DNA of 64,000 nt. It comes from Silene latifolia. Its lineage: Eukaryota > Streptophyta > Magnoliopsida > Caryophyllales > Caryophyllaceae. The notes under the pieces were generated by a model. It was not told the origin of the DNA. It did no database searches and saw only the letters and a program-made list of their open reading frames with translations. The first letter of the stretch is position 1. Each line of letters begins with the position of its first letter. The position numbers and the translations under genes are program-made. The stretch covers positions 254,248,491-254,312,490 of the forward strand of contig NC_133538.1 in NCBI RefSeq assembly GCF_048544455.1, given 5' to 3'. Positions 1 through 10,871 of the stretch are shown here, in pieces.

Positions 1-1261
1 ATGAGTTAAATTAATTAGCGAATTTGACCTAACTTGACCCCTTTTAGGCCGTGTAGAATGCCCCTTTGCGCGACATCATCTCAACCGATCAACGTCGTTT
101 TCAACTTGTTTTCTAATTTGTTTCGAGTTCGTTTCGCAATCATTTGATCTAACTAATGAACCTGACCTAGGACCTAGGGTAGCCGTGTTTGGTTTGGCCG
201 TGATTTGGCCGTGTCTTTTGGTCCTTTTGGTTTCGTCCGTTTTATGAATCGCTTGTTCTTTATCGCTTTATAACTTGTAATTTATCGTTTGTTCATCGAG
301 TTGTAATTTTCAAGTTAGTTTCCCTTTATCGAGTCAAAACCTCTTTCAAAAACCTTAGTTTTGTTTGGTTAGATGGTTGTGTCCCAATGCATGTAAGAGC
401 GTAGTAAATCGCATGTTGTTTAAAGCAACATGGCCCGGTTTATGCTAATGCATGCTTTGGTGCGTAGCCCTATGTCTAATTCGATGAGATTAAGTGAAAG
501 CACACATCACGAGGAGTGACCCAAGGCCGTGAGTCATGTAAGCCGTGGGCCACCCCTCTTGTCTTGTGGTTTCTAGGCCGAATGGCCGTGTAATGTATCG
601 TGTACGGTTTTGTATGTAGCACATTGTATTTAGATCGAGTTGTATCTTTAATTTATCGTTGTGTCGGCATGAAATGCCTGGTTTGTAATAGGTAGATCCC
701 ACGGCTCCCCCATTCCCCCTTAAGCCTTGTTTGCTTTGTTTTGTATGTTGTTAGATCAATCAACCCACATGCTAAATTACAACTTTGACAAAGTTAGTTT
801 AGTTGCATCTAAAACGACATAGAAATTGTTGTCACATGTTAGGGTTTTAAAACGATGTTTGCATATCATATATCGTAGTAGCTATGACCTTGTTTGAAAT
901 CCGACACTTGACTTAGTAGAGGCCGTTATTGACGGGCGGGGTTAGGTGTCCTTATGGGCTTCCTAACACGTACCCTCACCCCTTACTCAAGATCTATGGT
1001 TTGTGGATCCGTCTAAATACCATTGGATTACGAGAGTCATTCAAATCGAGTGATATAGGGTACAAGTCTTTATCTTTAATCACTCGTAGTCGATTGGCTT
1101 TATGCTTTTCGATGAAAGGTGTAAAGTTGACTTGAACGGTTCCAAGTTCCCAAAAAACTTGGTGGCGACTCTAATTGGTCTTAATTCGATTCGAAAGAAC
1201 CTCGAGTCGATTATGCCTAGTGTGGATCCCGCGGACGCAGTTCCCGAGGGCCTTGTCCACA
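1..1261 (+). repeat. 5' LTR of E1 (partial, 3' part)
   Basis: Aligned to 8803-10063 at a constant offset of 8802. Differences by eye are about ten scattered substitutions plus one clustered patch at about 562-573, roughly 1.2-1.3% in total, so the insertion is fairly recent. The LTR ends CA at 1260-1261, three bases before the primer-binding site. A box at 915-988 (GTAGAGGCCG, then GGTTAGGTGT, then ACGTACCCTCAC) is shared with the other Tat LTRs in this window. Confidence 0.9.
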
Positions 1262-1264
1262 GTT

Positions 1265-1282
1265 TGGCGACTCCGCTGGGGA
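1265..1282 (+). other. Primer-binding site of E1
   Basis: TGGCGACTCCGCTGGGGA starts 3 bp after the LTR end and begins with TGG, complementary to a tRNA CCA end. The same 18 bases follow the E2 LTR at 39760. I did not assign the tRNA. Confidence 0.8.
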
Positions 1283-2408
1283 AAAGAGGACTAGTTACAC
1301 TTTGTTTCTAGGGTCTTTTCCTCCGAGGTGAAACTTGAAAAGAAAGTGTCGGAAAGTAAAACATTACTCATAGTGCTACGATTCATGCATAAACCCTTAA
1401 GGATTTTCCCGGGCCGTCCCAGCGTTTCTTTGTGATGCGTGGGGGGCGACGTCCCACTATGCTAGGAAGCTGCACATTGCTCGCTTCCACTTCACCTCGC
1501 GTGGTTCTTGATGGTGGGGACGATCTTCTAGGTACTCTACCTTAAGACACCTTGCTCTATAAGACCGCAAAAGGATGGAGGGCATAGACCTTCTTGTAGA
1601 AGACTTGCCGAGACTTAGAGATGTCTAGGAGCATACATCCTTGTAACATGAGAATGACAATGTGCAAATTGTTTTCCCGAGTCTTTTCGAAATTTCCCAT
1701 GTCCTTTTCAAAACCGAACTTTTGAACAACTTACTTTCAAAATAGCATGGTTTTAAAAACGCGGAATGCTGCCCAAATAGGACTAGAATTTTCGGCCCAA
1801 AATGAGCTTTTATAGCAGCATCTTGCCCATTTCAAATCTCATTTTCGAATCAATCTTTCGTTTTTTTCAAAACCAATCCAAAATGCCTCACGAACCTCAA
1901 CCAAGCATGAAATGCGTCAAGTCGTGCCCAGGTCATGGCCGTGTTAGGCCGGGTGTGTTTCGTTCTAAGAGTCTAGAACACGACCTTGTTGGGTCACCCA
2001 AGCTCACCTCTTGGGCCTTGAGTCATGTTGGTCAACCATTTGGTCTAGGATAGTCCACAAAAACGCCCAAGCTAGGCCATTTAGGGCGTTTCACCCGAAC
2101 CTATGGGCTATGTTAGTCCAATCACGGGTTTGGCCACACCGAGTCCGGTTTATAACCGATTTATGACAGTTTGAGTCATGTCGTTTTGTCGAGTCTAAAA
2201 TGAACCAAGGTCTAAATCAAACCGTGAGTCGAACCCTTGTTTAGTCAATCTCAAGTCGAGTCTTTGTTTGAGTCAAGTTGGGGTCGTGTCCTTAAGTGTG
2301 CAGGGGCTCTTACTTTAAATATTGACTCAGTACGGGGTTTTCTTGTAGAAAGGCCGCGTAAACCCGACGTCAAGCAATGGAAGATGTGTTAACAAGCTCA
2401 CTGAGGCC
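1283..2408 (+). other. E1 leader, non-coding
   Basis: About 1.1 kb between primer-binding site and gag with only short ORFs in different frames and no recognisable domain. A segment at about 1390-1640 (CATGCATAAACCC, later GCCGAGACTTAGAG) resembles the start of the E2 leader at 39840-40070. Packaging or translation signals would be expected here, but I cannot point to one. Confidence 0.6.
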
Positions 2409-3832
2409 GTGAACCTCATGATGACCCGAATGGATGCAATCGAATCTAAGCTGGGTGAAGATTCCGCTTCATCTACCCCACCTCTGACTGATCTGGAGAA
2501 ATGGTTCAAGTTCATTGAGGACCGTTTGAAACTCTCCCAGGGGAAAAACATCCACTATGAGAATGCTAGGGCCTATGCCCCGGTTCAGGATAAGTTGCCC
2601 ACGAACATGGTACTCACTGATATCCCAAAGTTTAAGGGCACAGAAGATCCAGTCCACCATGTTAAGGCCTATAAAGGGTACTTAGCAATCGAAGGGAGTA
2701 CTTGACATGCTCTCTCGAAATTTTTGCCCAATCTCTGGATGAACACCCGAAGGCGTGGTTCTATAATCTTGACCTTAAGAACTTCCCCACTTTCGAAGAT
2801 ATTACGGTGGAGTTCTGTAAGCACTATGCTGACAATGTTGAGATTCAAACCAACATAAGAACATTGGAGGTGATGACACAGAAAGACAAAGAAGGCTTTA
2901 CTGAATTCCTTGCAAGATGGCGCGCTGAAAGCGTGAAATTAGCCAAGAAGCCTGACGAAGTTGAAAGGGTAGATAAGTTCGTAAAGAATCTACGACCTAT
3001 TTACCGCAATGCTCTGAGATACCAGAATTTTGGCTCTTTCAAAGAATTGATAAGAATCGGGATAAAGGTAGAAGATGATGTCATAAGGGCAGAGGCTGAA
3101 AAGCCGAAAGGGTACCAAGGGGCCTCATCGTCTAAGGGCAAGGCCCCAGCAACGGCCCATATTGAAGAAGCCATCAATCTCTTAGAAGGGCAATCGAAAA
3201 AAACGCAGCGCCAAGCTCCAAGGGCATTCACCGATATCGGATGCACTTATACATACGCTCTCCAAAGGCTCATAGCCCAAGGAAAGCTGAAGCCTATTGG
3301 TCCAACTCCGGACCCTCCAGCTGATCAACAAGGTAAATGGTATAAACCAAATGCCTACTGTGCCTTTCATCAAGGGAAAGGCCATGATACTGAAAGGTGC
3401 TATCGACTGAAGCACGAAATCCAAGACATGATTGAGAATGGAACACTCCCGATCCCAACTGTTAAACCCAATAACATCACCAATCCATTTGCCGATCACG
3501 CCAACTTTGTTTCTGTCGAAGACAATGTCGATTATTCCCATCTTATCCGCCCATGTCACTTGAAAGGGGTGTTTATCAGGAAAATATTTGTGGATTGCTT
3601 TGAATTCTTGCCAAACCCGAAGAATGAAATTCGAGTCGGGATTCTTGCTCTAGAATGTACTCCTCTCGTTAACGAAGTTAATAAAAGACAATTCGGTTCA
3701 CCAACCTTCATCACTGGCGTAGATCCTCAGAGGACTACCTCGGGATGGAGGCAGACCATCAAAGGGATCAAGGACCAGAGCCGAGCATCTAAGCTGACAG
3801 CTGAACAAGGGAAAGCTCAAGACCAAATTTGA
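2409..3832 (+). pseudogene. gag: E1 gag, frameshifted
   Basis: Gag would form the retrotransposon particle and bind its RNA. Two overlapping frames make one Gag: 2409-2705 (98 codons, ending TGA) and a second frame from about 2702 to the TGA at 3830-3832. The second part carries the Retrotrans_gag core (aromatic run KAWFYNLDLKNFP, then NVEIQTNIRTLEVM and an FLARWR motif). Near its residues 215-245 it has a Cys/His box, YCAFHQGKGHDTERCYRLKH, which also occurs in the E3 Gag. The break at about 2700-2725 is a frameshift inside the conserved domain, so full-length Gag is not made without a recoding event. The reading frame ends well before any protease. The Tat assignment rests on similarity to the E3 Gag. 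Confidence 0.8.
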
Positions 3833-4379
3833 AAATTATGAATCGGGATTTGTTTTCTTATCTTAGTAGAGTCGAGTCTAGGACTTTCTTTTCTTGAAGT
3901 TGAGTCGTTTGTTCTGCGATGACCTAGGGTGTGTCCTAGGAATCGTTCCTTCGAGTCTGTTAAGCATTTGTCTTTCCAATAAAAAAAGTTGCAGTTTCGT
4001 TTCCAAATTTGTCTTGTTTTCAATCCTCGATCATTCTGAAAGTATGATAAAACACACACAAAGGCATCCCTGGGGTGGAAATATGTCCCGTTTCAAAATG
4101 TAAGGTACACTAGGATCCCGTGTTTGATTCCTTTACCTATTCCATGTTTGGCGGTAGAAAACCTCCATCAAATCCAATGCTTAACACAAGCCTTTAGATG
4201 ATTCTATGGTAAAACCCGGACTAGCTCCTTGTTTCCCCTATCGATGATGGAAGGCAAGCCTTTTCCCCAACAAAATCATCCCATCTCGAAAAGAGAAGAT
4301 ATCAACCCGTTCTAACAAGGAATTGTTAGTTCTTACCCAAATTAGTTGGCGAAGCCCAGTTTTCAAGGTGTATCCATTT

Positions 4380-4595
4380 ATGACTAAGAAAATGAATAGA
4401 AGATCATTTTCAAAGAGAGAAAAAAGATGAAAAAGAATGAAAAATGAGAAAAAGAGAAAAATTGGAAAAATGAAAAAAAAAAGAAAAAAAGAAAAAAAAT
4501 GAAAAATGAAAGAGAAAAGATATGAAAAAGAAAAAGGGAAAGAAAAAACAAAAGAAGAAGAAAAGAAAAGAAAAAAAGAAAAAGAGATGTCAAAA
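4380..4595 (+). repeat. A/G-rich low-complexity stretch
   Basis: About 215 bp made almost only of GAAAAA, AAAATG and AAAGAG words. Long Phe/Ser-rich frames on the reverse strand are by-products of the composition. Confidence 0.85.
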
Positions 4596-5070
4596 TGTTG
4601 ATCGATGTTCAAAGGCGAAGCCAAAATGGTCAGGTAGTACCATCAGCAGTTATCCATACTCCTAAGTCCGTCCCGAGGCATTTACGAGGGAATAGTTAGG
4701 GATTATGAGAATCAATCAGTTTGTGTTAGTACACCCAACCTTTAGGGTCCAGATATGGAAATTTGAACCCACATCGATTCCCAACCCATTTGTACTCGGG
4801 TTTCATCAAACCTGAGACACCATTTCCAACCACGTTATAAGCCATAGCCCTTGCCCTTAGCACCAGAAAATGAACCTTCAGAATGACGGTCCACTATTCA
4901 AGCCTTTTGTTACCAAGCTCCACATCTCAAAAAACCACAACCTTTTGTACCAACCCTAGACACGGGATTTAACAGTACCTTACAGGCTAGAATAGGATAC
5001 GACATGATACCTTAGGTGAAACCTTCGAGTGTGTACACACAATCAAAATGCCATGTTTATGCACCATGAT

Positions 5071-5135
5071 CGAACTACGTCGGATTTGATTTCGCTCCAC
5101 GCGAATACGTAGGCAGTCCTTCAGAATAAGGGATT
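5071..5135 (+). other. CTACGT...ACGTAG stem-loop motif, E1 copy 1
   Basis: CTACGT at 5075-5080 can pair with ACGTAG at 5107-5112 around a loop containing GATTTGATTTC; GCAGTCCTTCAG follows. Related copies lie at 6541-6600 and, reversed, at 57960-58027. Conserved outside any ORF, so an RNA or DNA signal is likely (inference). Confidence 0.6.
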
Positions 5136-5367
5136 CAATCCACTCATCAACCAAGTTATCATCTTGTCGGTCTCTTACGGGTCTTAACCAAGTCCAAATG
5201 AAGCCACCTTTGTTTGAGTCGGTCTTAGCACTCGATGTAGGCTAGGATAAGGATATAGGTTCAGATGAGTAGTGTCAAGTCTCGGAATGAGCTTTATCTA
5301 ACGGTTTAGGCAAAGATGCTGAGGCACATAGATGTGGGTTTGTGTTGGGAACAGAAAAGATGAAAAA

Positions 5368-5473
5368 CCCGCTGAAAAGAAAGAAGGCGTGGAAGAAAAA
5401 ATAGTAAAAGCCCGCTGAAAAGAAAGAAGGCGGTGGCAAGAAATGATGAAACTCGCTGAAAAGAAAGGAGGCG
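5368..5473 (+). repeat. Three spaced copies of a 22-bp motif
   Basis: CCCGCTGAAAAGAAAGAAGG plus CG occurs at 5368-5389, 5411-5432 and, with changes, 5452-5473. Spacers differ in sequence. Each unit starts CYCGC and ends GGCG. Confidence 0.75.
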
Positions 5474-5997
5474 AGGAGGAGAGTTACAGAATGTTCCCAA
5501 CAAGAGTGATGTGTGATGTCCAACTGTTCTCATAAAATCAGTCTGTGTTTAGTGTCTGGGCGAAGCCAACGTTGTTGCTCCATGAGTTTAATCCACCCTG
5601 TCAATGCCAAGTGATCTTGATTCCCATGTGCCCTCGGGAGCATGACCATGCCATATGATATCTTCGTCCCAAGTTTGACGACCTTGTGATTCCCATTTGC
5701 CATCTTTTGGGCGCCGGAACGGCCAATTTACTTTTCTATCCCCATCAAGTCAATATTTGAATTAAAACCCGTGCACACTTACGGTTTTATTTTTCTTTTT
5801 TGTTTTACGGTAGCGGGCTACGCCCACGTGGTTTACGAGTCATACAGAGTGTCTGAGTCGTATTTCATGCTCACCCATCAAGGTTCGATTTCAAAATGCC
5901 AAATATTTCAAAATTTCAAAATTTCAAAAACTTTTTGCGCATTATGGATAGATGATCCAAGTCAAGGTTCAAACCTCAGAGTTCAAAATCAAATTTT

Positions 5998-6156
5998 GGG
6001 TCGACGACCCAACACCCAAATGATTCGTTTCAAATTCAAATTTCGGATGTCAAATTCAAAATTCTGGTCGATGACCCAATTATTCAAAATTTTCAAATTC
6101 AACTTTCGGGTCGATGACCCAGTATTTCAAATGATCCAATTTCAAGATCGATGATC
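5998..6156 (+). repeat. Degenerate repeats with GGGTCGAYGACCC palindromes
   Basis: Four short hairpins (5998-6010, 6066-6076, 6108-6120, 6146-6156) share the form GGGTC-GAY-GACCC inside repeated TTCAAATTCAAA-rich sequence. The last is GATC-GAT-GATC, where both arms have changed and still pair. A further copy is at 6624-6635. Confidence 0.65.
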
Positions 6157-6225
6157 CAAATGTGCTTATGTGATGATTATTGCTAGTACGTTTCTTGAAT
6201 TTCAAATATAGCAGGATATGCTTCA

Positions 6226-6299
6226 ACTGGGGGCTCTAAAGTCTTCGACTTTAGAGCCATTGCAAACTGGGGGCTCTGAAGCCGTTGGCTTCAGAGACC
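6226..6299 (+). other. Two tandem stem-loops with compensatory changes
   Basis: Hairpin 1: 6232-6243 pairs perfectly with 6247-6258 (12 bp) around TTC. Hairpin 2: 6274-6283 pairs with 6287-6296 (10 bp) around GTT. Both begin AACTGGGGGCTCT; the stems differ (AAAGTC/GACTTT against GAAGCC/GGCTTC) yet pair fully. The shared GGGGGCTCT also occurs at the polypurine tract/LTR junction (6822-6831). Confidence 0.75.
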
Positions 6300-6438
6300 A
6301 TTATCAAGAAGAAAAGGATGACATCCACTCAGAATTCAATTCAATACAAGAGTATGAAATGGAAGAATTCCGTAGCTGAAAGCAAATGATGAAAGCGGCG
6401 GCAACCTCCTCGAAATGTCCCGTCCCATTCGGACAAGC

Positions 6439-6522
6439 GCCAGCAGATGATAAATTTTGGGCAAATGTCAACAGATGATGAATTTTGGACAAATGCCAGC
6501 AGATGATAAACTTTGGGCATGT
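6439..6522 (+). repeat. Three tandem 28-bp repeats
   Basis: Units at 6439-6466, 6467-6494 and 6495-6522 follow the pattern GYCARCAGATGATRAA, TTTTGG, then CAAAT, with a few substitutions each. No function is evident. Confidence 0.8.
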
Positions 6523-6540
6523 GTCAAAGAAATGGCCGAA

Positions 6541-6600
6541 CTACGACGCTGGTTTGATTCGTCGAGAAACGGATACGTAGGCGCCTAAGGATAAGGCTCA
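6541..6600 (+). other. CTACG...CGTAG stem-loop motif, E1 copy 2
   Basis: CTACG at 6541-6545 can pair with CGTAG at 6576-6580; the loop has GGTTTGATTCGTCG. Same layout as 5071-5135, so E1 carries the motif twice. Confidence 0.6.
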
Positions 6601-6817
6601 ACTCACCATATATGCAATTTTATGGGTCGACGACCAACGACGATAATTTGAAACAACAGAAGCAAGAGTCAATCCCCAACGAAGTTTCAGGTATGGTCTC
6701 TTCTTATGGTCAAGTAGCTTATATACGCAAGTCTAATGGACTATAAACGACCGAAGAATCCTCGGGTCGAGAGGGACTGGGGTATACTTTGACTTTCGCC
6801 TTGTCCAAGCCTCGGTC

Positions 6818-6830
6818 AAAGTGGGGGCTC
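6818..6830 (+). other. Polypurine tract of E1
   Basis: AAAGTGGGGGCTC abuts the TG of the 3' LTR. The identical 13 bases, reverse-complemented, abut the E3 LTR at 42558-42570. This is where plus-strand DNA synthesis would be primed. Confidence 0.8.
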
Positions 6831-9800
6831 TGTAGATACCCGTATCCGTCGATCCGGAATTTATAGAGAACCCGACAAACACCCGATGATGATAGGACAC
6901 ATGTATTCTTTAGTTGTCATTGTCATTATTTGGAGCTCGTTTTACGATGTAGAATGGGCGTCGTCGATGAAGTATTTTATTAATTTAAATTAATGTTTTT
7001 TAAGTGAGTTCATTTTATTAATTTAAATGATATTTAAATTAAAGTCTTTTTTAAGGTGATTTCAATTTATTTTATTTTATTTTGAATTTATTTTCCCAAG
7101 TTTATTTTATTGAAAATAAAATAAATAATTGATTTGAAAAATCATTTTATGAGTATATTTGGTTTGAAAAATCATTTATTTTAATGTGTTAATTGATTTG
7201 AAAAATCGATTTGAAAATCGAAAAGAACTCGTTTTGAACATGCGTTTTTGAGCTCGATTTTAGCTCGATTTTTAAGCCCGTTTCCTTTACGAGTTGGCAC
7301 GAATCTCGAGTACACTAACCAACCTAAGCCTCTACCCATCCAACCCAGTTCGAACCCCCTTAACCACGGCCCAAATCCCATCCCAAATCACCCCCAACAG
7401 CCCGCATACAAACAGCCTACCCCCTGTTTTGCGTGCTAAATCCCGAGCCCAAAACCCGCTCCAAACACCACCAAAACCCGTGCCCATTAACCCTAACCCA
7501 TACCCTAATATCCTACCCATATTACCTTACCTTAATCACCAAGAAAAACCCCCAAACGAACCCTAGAAAACCCCCCAAAAGCTGCTGGACAGCAGCTATG
7601 TTCAGCCGAGCCCGTCTGCCTCTCCTCCCTTTTACCCTACTTTAACTCCTTATAAATACCCACCCTTCACCATACATTCATTCCTCTAAGTTCTACTTAC
7701 ATCCTACCGTCACTCACAAGCTTTAAACCTCAGAAACAAACCCTAATTGCCTCTCAAAAACCCTCCACAAAACTGACTTGCAAACTGGAACAGTTTGTGT
7801 GTCCTCTTCGAAATACAATTCGTTCCTCCTTCAAACATCCATTAAAATTCGAGTTTATTGTTCCAAATTAACCATACAACATTCATCTACACATTAGACA
7901 AAGATTTACGAGCCAAATTGCCCTTGAGAGTACACGAATTCCCTCGTAAAACAGAGTGTTATACACTCTGTTTTCGCGGCTTTTCCTGTCTGTCCAGTTC
8001 TGTTTCTGCTCGTTTTTCGTGCCCAATAACTCAAAACGAGCAGGGGTTGCTTTAAGATCTCTGTTCTCCTCTCTTTCTAGTTTTCAAAACATCTTTTAAA
8101 TCGAATTTTCATCGTGAAACGAGGGAGAAATCGCTGTTTGAAAGTTGCTGTCCAGATTCGATAAAAACGCGTGTTTGCTTTGTTTCTTCGTCGACGACGG
8201 CCTCTCGAGATAAAATCTACCATCGATTACGACCCAAGACGGTGTCAACGATACATGTAGGTTGAGGGTGCATCAAATCCTCCTCTTTCTCCTTTTTTAT
8301 TTCGTTTTTATGTTTGTTTTTCTTATAGTTTGTTTTGTTTGTTTATCGCTTTTTATCTATCGTTTAAATTAACTATGAAACTAGTTTAGTCCGAGTATGA
8401 GTTAAAGTACCACCATGAACACCGCGTTGACTTGAGATGGGAAAGAAACCGCTACATCAGTCGGTCGTACACCCCGTCTCATTTACATATCCTCGTGTTC
8501 AAGGTAGGGCATAAATAAAACGAATTTCTAACTTCGCTCCTCGTTTTTGACCCTTTGTTTGTCTCGGCCAATTCGACCCACCTTAGGACCCGTTGCATGT
8601 TAGTATGACTTCTGATTGTTAACATATAACTTATTTAGATGACATTAGATCAATTTAATAACCTAATTAGACACGATAGGTGGCTTCGACATAAGCTTTA
8701 AAATCAACTAACAATTCTGTAATTCAATCGAATGCATCTCTCTTTCACATAATTTCTCGCTAGTATGAGAGTGCGTGATTAGCACCTTCTTATTGACACT
8801 CGATGAGTTAAATTAATTAGCGAATTTGACCTAACTTGACCCCTTTTAGGCCGTGTAGAATGCCCCTTTGCGCGACATCATCTCAACAGATCAACGTCGT
8901 TTTCAACTTGTTTTCTAATTTGTTTCGAGTTCTTTTCGCAATCATTTGATCTAACTAATGAACCTGACCTAGGACCTAGGGTAGCCGTGTTTGGTTTGGC
9001 CGTGATTTGGCCGTGTCTTTTGGTCCTTTTGGTTTCGTCCGTTTTATGAATCGCTTGTTCTTTATCGCTTTATAACTTGTAATTTATCGTTTGGTCATCG
9101 AGTTGTAATTTTCAAGTTAGTTTCCCTTTATCGAGTCAAAACCTCTTTCAAAAACCTTAGTTTTGTTTGGTTAGATGGTTGTGTCCCAATGCATGTAAGA
9201 GCGTAGTAAATCGCATGTTGTTTAAAGCAACATGGCCCGGTTTATGCTAATGCATGCTTTGGTGCGTAGCCCTATGTCTAATTCGATGAGATTAAGTGAA
9301 AGCACACATCACGAGGAGTGACCCAAGGCCGTGAGTCATGTAAGCCGTGGGCCACCCCTCTTGTGCGCGGTTTCCTAGGCCGAATGGCCGTGTAATGTAC
9401 CGTGTACGGTTTTGTATGTAGCACATTGTATTTAGATCGAGTTGTATCTTTAATTTATCGTTGTGTCGGCATGAAATGCCTGGTTTGTAATAGGTAGATC
9501 CCACGGCTCCCCCATTCCCCCTTAAGCCTTGTTTGCTTTGTTTTGTATGTTGTTAGATCAATCAACCCACATGCTAAATTACAACTTTGACAAAGTTAGT
9601 TTAGTTGCATCTAAAACAACATAGAAATTGTTGTCACATGTTAGGGTTTTAAAACGATGTTTGCATATCATATATCGTAGTAGCTATGACCTTGTTTGAA
9701 ATCCGACACTTGACTTAGTAGAGGTCGTTATTGACGGGCGGGGTTAGGTGTCCTTATGGGCTTCCTAACACGTACCCTCACCCCTTACTCAAGATCTATG

Positions 9801-10063
9801 GTTTCTGGATCCGTCTAAATACCATTGGATTACGAGAGTCATTCAAATCGAGTGATATAGGGTACAAGTCTTTATCTTTAATCACTCGTAGTCGATTGGC
9901 TTTATGCTTTTCGATGAAAGGTGTAAAGTTGACTTGAACGGTTCCAAGTTCCCAAAAAACTTGGTGGCGACTCTAATTGGTCTTAATTCGATTCAAAAGA
10001 ACCTCGAGTCGATTATGCCTAGTGTGGATCCCGCGGACGCAGTTCCCGAGTGCCTTGTCCACA
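6831..10063 (+). repeat. 3' LTR of E1 (3233 bp)
   Basis: Begins TGTAGATACCC right after the polypurine tract and ends TCCACA at 10063, where homology with the 5' LTR stops. The U3 is AT-rich at 6960-7200. TATAAATA at 7651-7658 is the likely promoter TATA box, with initiation expected around 7680. The U5 box lies at 9717-9790. No frame in it looks coding. Confidence 0.88.
7651..7658 (+). promoter_or_regulatory. Probable TATA box of the E1 LTR
   Basis: TATAAATA followed by a C-rich, purine-poor stretch. The matching site in the E2 LTR is 35325-35332, also TATAAATA. Confidence 0.55.
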
Positions 10064-10100
10064 AATATAATGAAATTTGACCGAATTTGAACGAGAAAAT

Positions 10101-10528
10101 CAACAAATACAAGGAAATTTGACCTAATATTTAAGACAAAAGCAACTACGAGTATAATCAAAGGAAAAGAGACCGTAAATTGAAGTAGAAGTGAACGGAT
10201 TTCATTAAAATTGAAGCAAACATAAAATCGATTAACCTAAAAAACTGAAAAGCAACAAAATAAAGACAAATATAATCAAAATTGACGGAATGTGACGATA
10301 AAGCAACTGCGATTGTAAGCAGAAGCAGAGGAGAACGCAAATATGAAAATTCGATAGGAAAAACAACAAATACAAGGATATTTCACCTAATATTTAAGAG
10401 AAAAGCAAATACGAGAATAATCAAAGGAAAGGACACCGTAAAATTGAAGTAGAAGTGAACGGATGTCATTAAAATTCAATCAAACATAAAATCGATTAAC
10501 CTAAAAAACTGAAAAGCAACGGAATAAT
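10101..10528. repeat. Direct duplication of about 165 bp
   Basis: Sequence starting CAACAAATACAAGGA at 10101-10265 recurs at 10364-10528 (offset 263) with scattered differences. It lies in non-coding DNA between E1 and the gene candidate at 10617-10653, perhaps in that gene's first intron. Confidence 0.75.
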
Positions 10529-10616
10529 GAAATTACAATAGCGAATGATCAGCGACATAGAATCCAGATGAAATCGCGAAAAGGAAAACTGAAAACGAAA
10601 TGATTACGGAAATTAC

Positions 10617-10653
10617 CTGTTTGCATGTTAATGTCGGTAGAATCTGCATCCAT
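10617..10653 (-). CDS. Possible first coding exon of a host gene (truncated)
   Basis: On the minus strand an ATG at 10653-10651 opens a short frame, MDADSTDINMQT plus one base, ending ACAG at 10617 and followed by GTAATT, a good plant splice donor. Upstream in the gene's direction come a CT-rich stretch (10775-10820 on the plus strand is GAGA-rich) and a TATAAAAG box at 10864-10871, giving a leader of about 190 nt. Downstream the intron would run into E1, whose 3' LTR ends at 10063, so the rest of the gene would lie left of the window. I do not recognise the peptide. Start, splice site and promoter agree, but the exon is too short for certainty. Confidence 0.35.
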
Positions 10654-10863
10654 TGTAGCAACGAAAACCTGGAAAACAGACGAATTTGATTGATTTGTGA
10701 ATGAATTGATAAAAGCGAGTAAAAAACAGGAACCTAGGGTTTGTTTGCTTGATTAAGAGGCTTATTTTGACTTAGAGAGAGAGAGAGATAGAGAAAGCGA
10801 GGGAAAGAGACGGAGGAGAGAGAAAGTGAAACTGAATTATGAGGGGGAGGTTTGAATTCTTAG

Positions 10864-10871
10864 CTTTTATA
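10864..10871 (-). promoter_or_regulatory. Possible TATA box, minus strand
   Basis: TATAAAAG read on the minus strand, about 45-90 bp before a CT-rich leader and about 210 bp before the candidate ATG at 10653. Confidence 0.35.

Larger units (their letters stand above)
3833..6830 (+). other. E1 3' internal region, non-coding
   Basis: Three kilobases with no credible protein. It holds a purine-rich stretch, small tandem repeats, hairpins and two copies of a CTACG/CGTAG stem-loop (listed separately). In E3 the same stem-loop lies only about 230 bp beyond the pol stop. In E1 the first copy is about 1.24 kb beyond the gag stop, so the lost pol probably corresponds to a junction between about 3850 and 5070 (inference). 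At 6690-6780 a box containing CAGGTATGGTCTCTTCTTAT matches the reverse strand of E3 at about 42720-42800. Confidence 0.7.
1..10063 (+). mobile_element. E1: gag-only Tat-lineage Ty3/gypsy LTR retrotransposon
   Basis: The first 1261 bases recur without length change at 8803-10063, so the window opens inside the 5' LTR of an element ending at 10063. Order seen: 5' LTR (partial), primer-binding site, leader, gag, about 3 kb of non-coding DNA, polypurine tract, 3' LTR. No protease, reverse transcriptase, RNase H or integrase motif was found in the internal region. Gag family, primer site and LTR structure match the Tat lineage (as in E3). Full size with two 3233-bp LTRs would be about 12 kb. It resembles the non-autonomous LARD or TR-GAG classes and would need enzymes from an autonomous relative. 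The 5' target-site copy lies outside the window. Confidence 0.85.

Noticed and set aside
490..1311. Short ORFs repeated at 9292-9937
   Set aside because: They are duplicated because they lie in the E1 LTRs; LTR control sequence, not genes.
4238..4624. Phe/Ser-rich 128-codon reverse frame
   Set aside because: Translation of an A/G-rich low-complexity stretch; no domain or codon signal.
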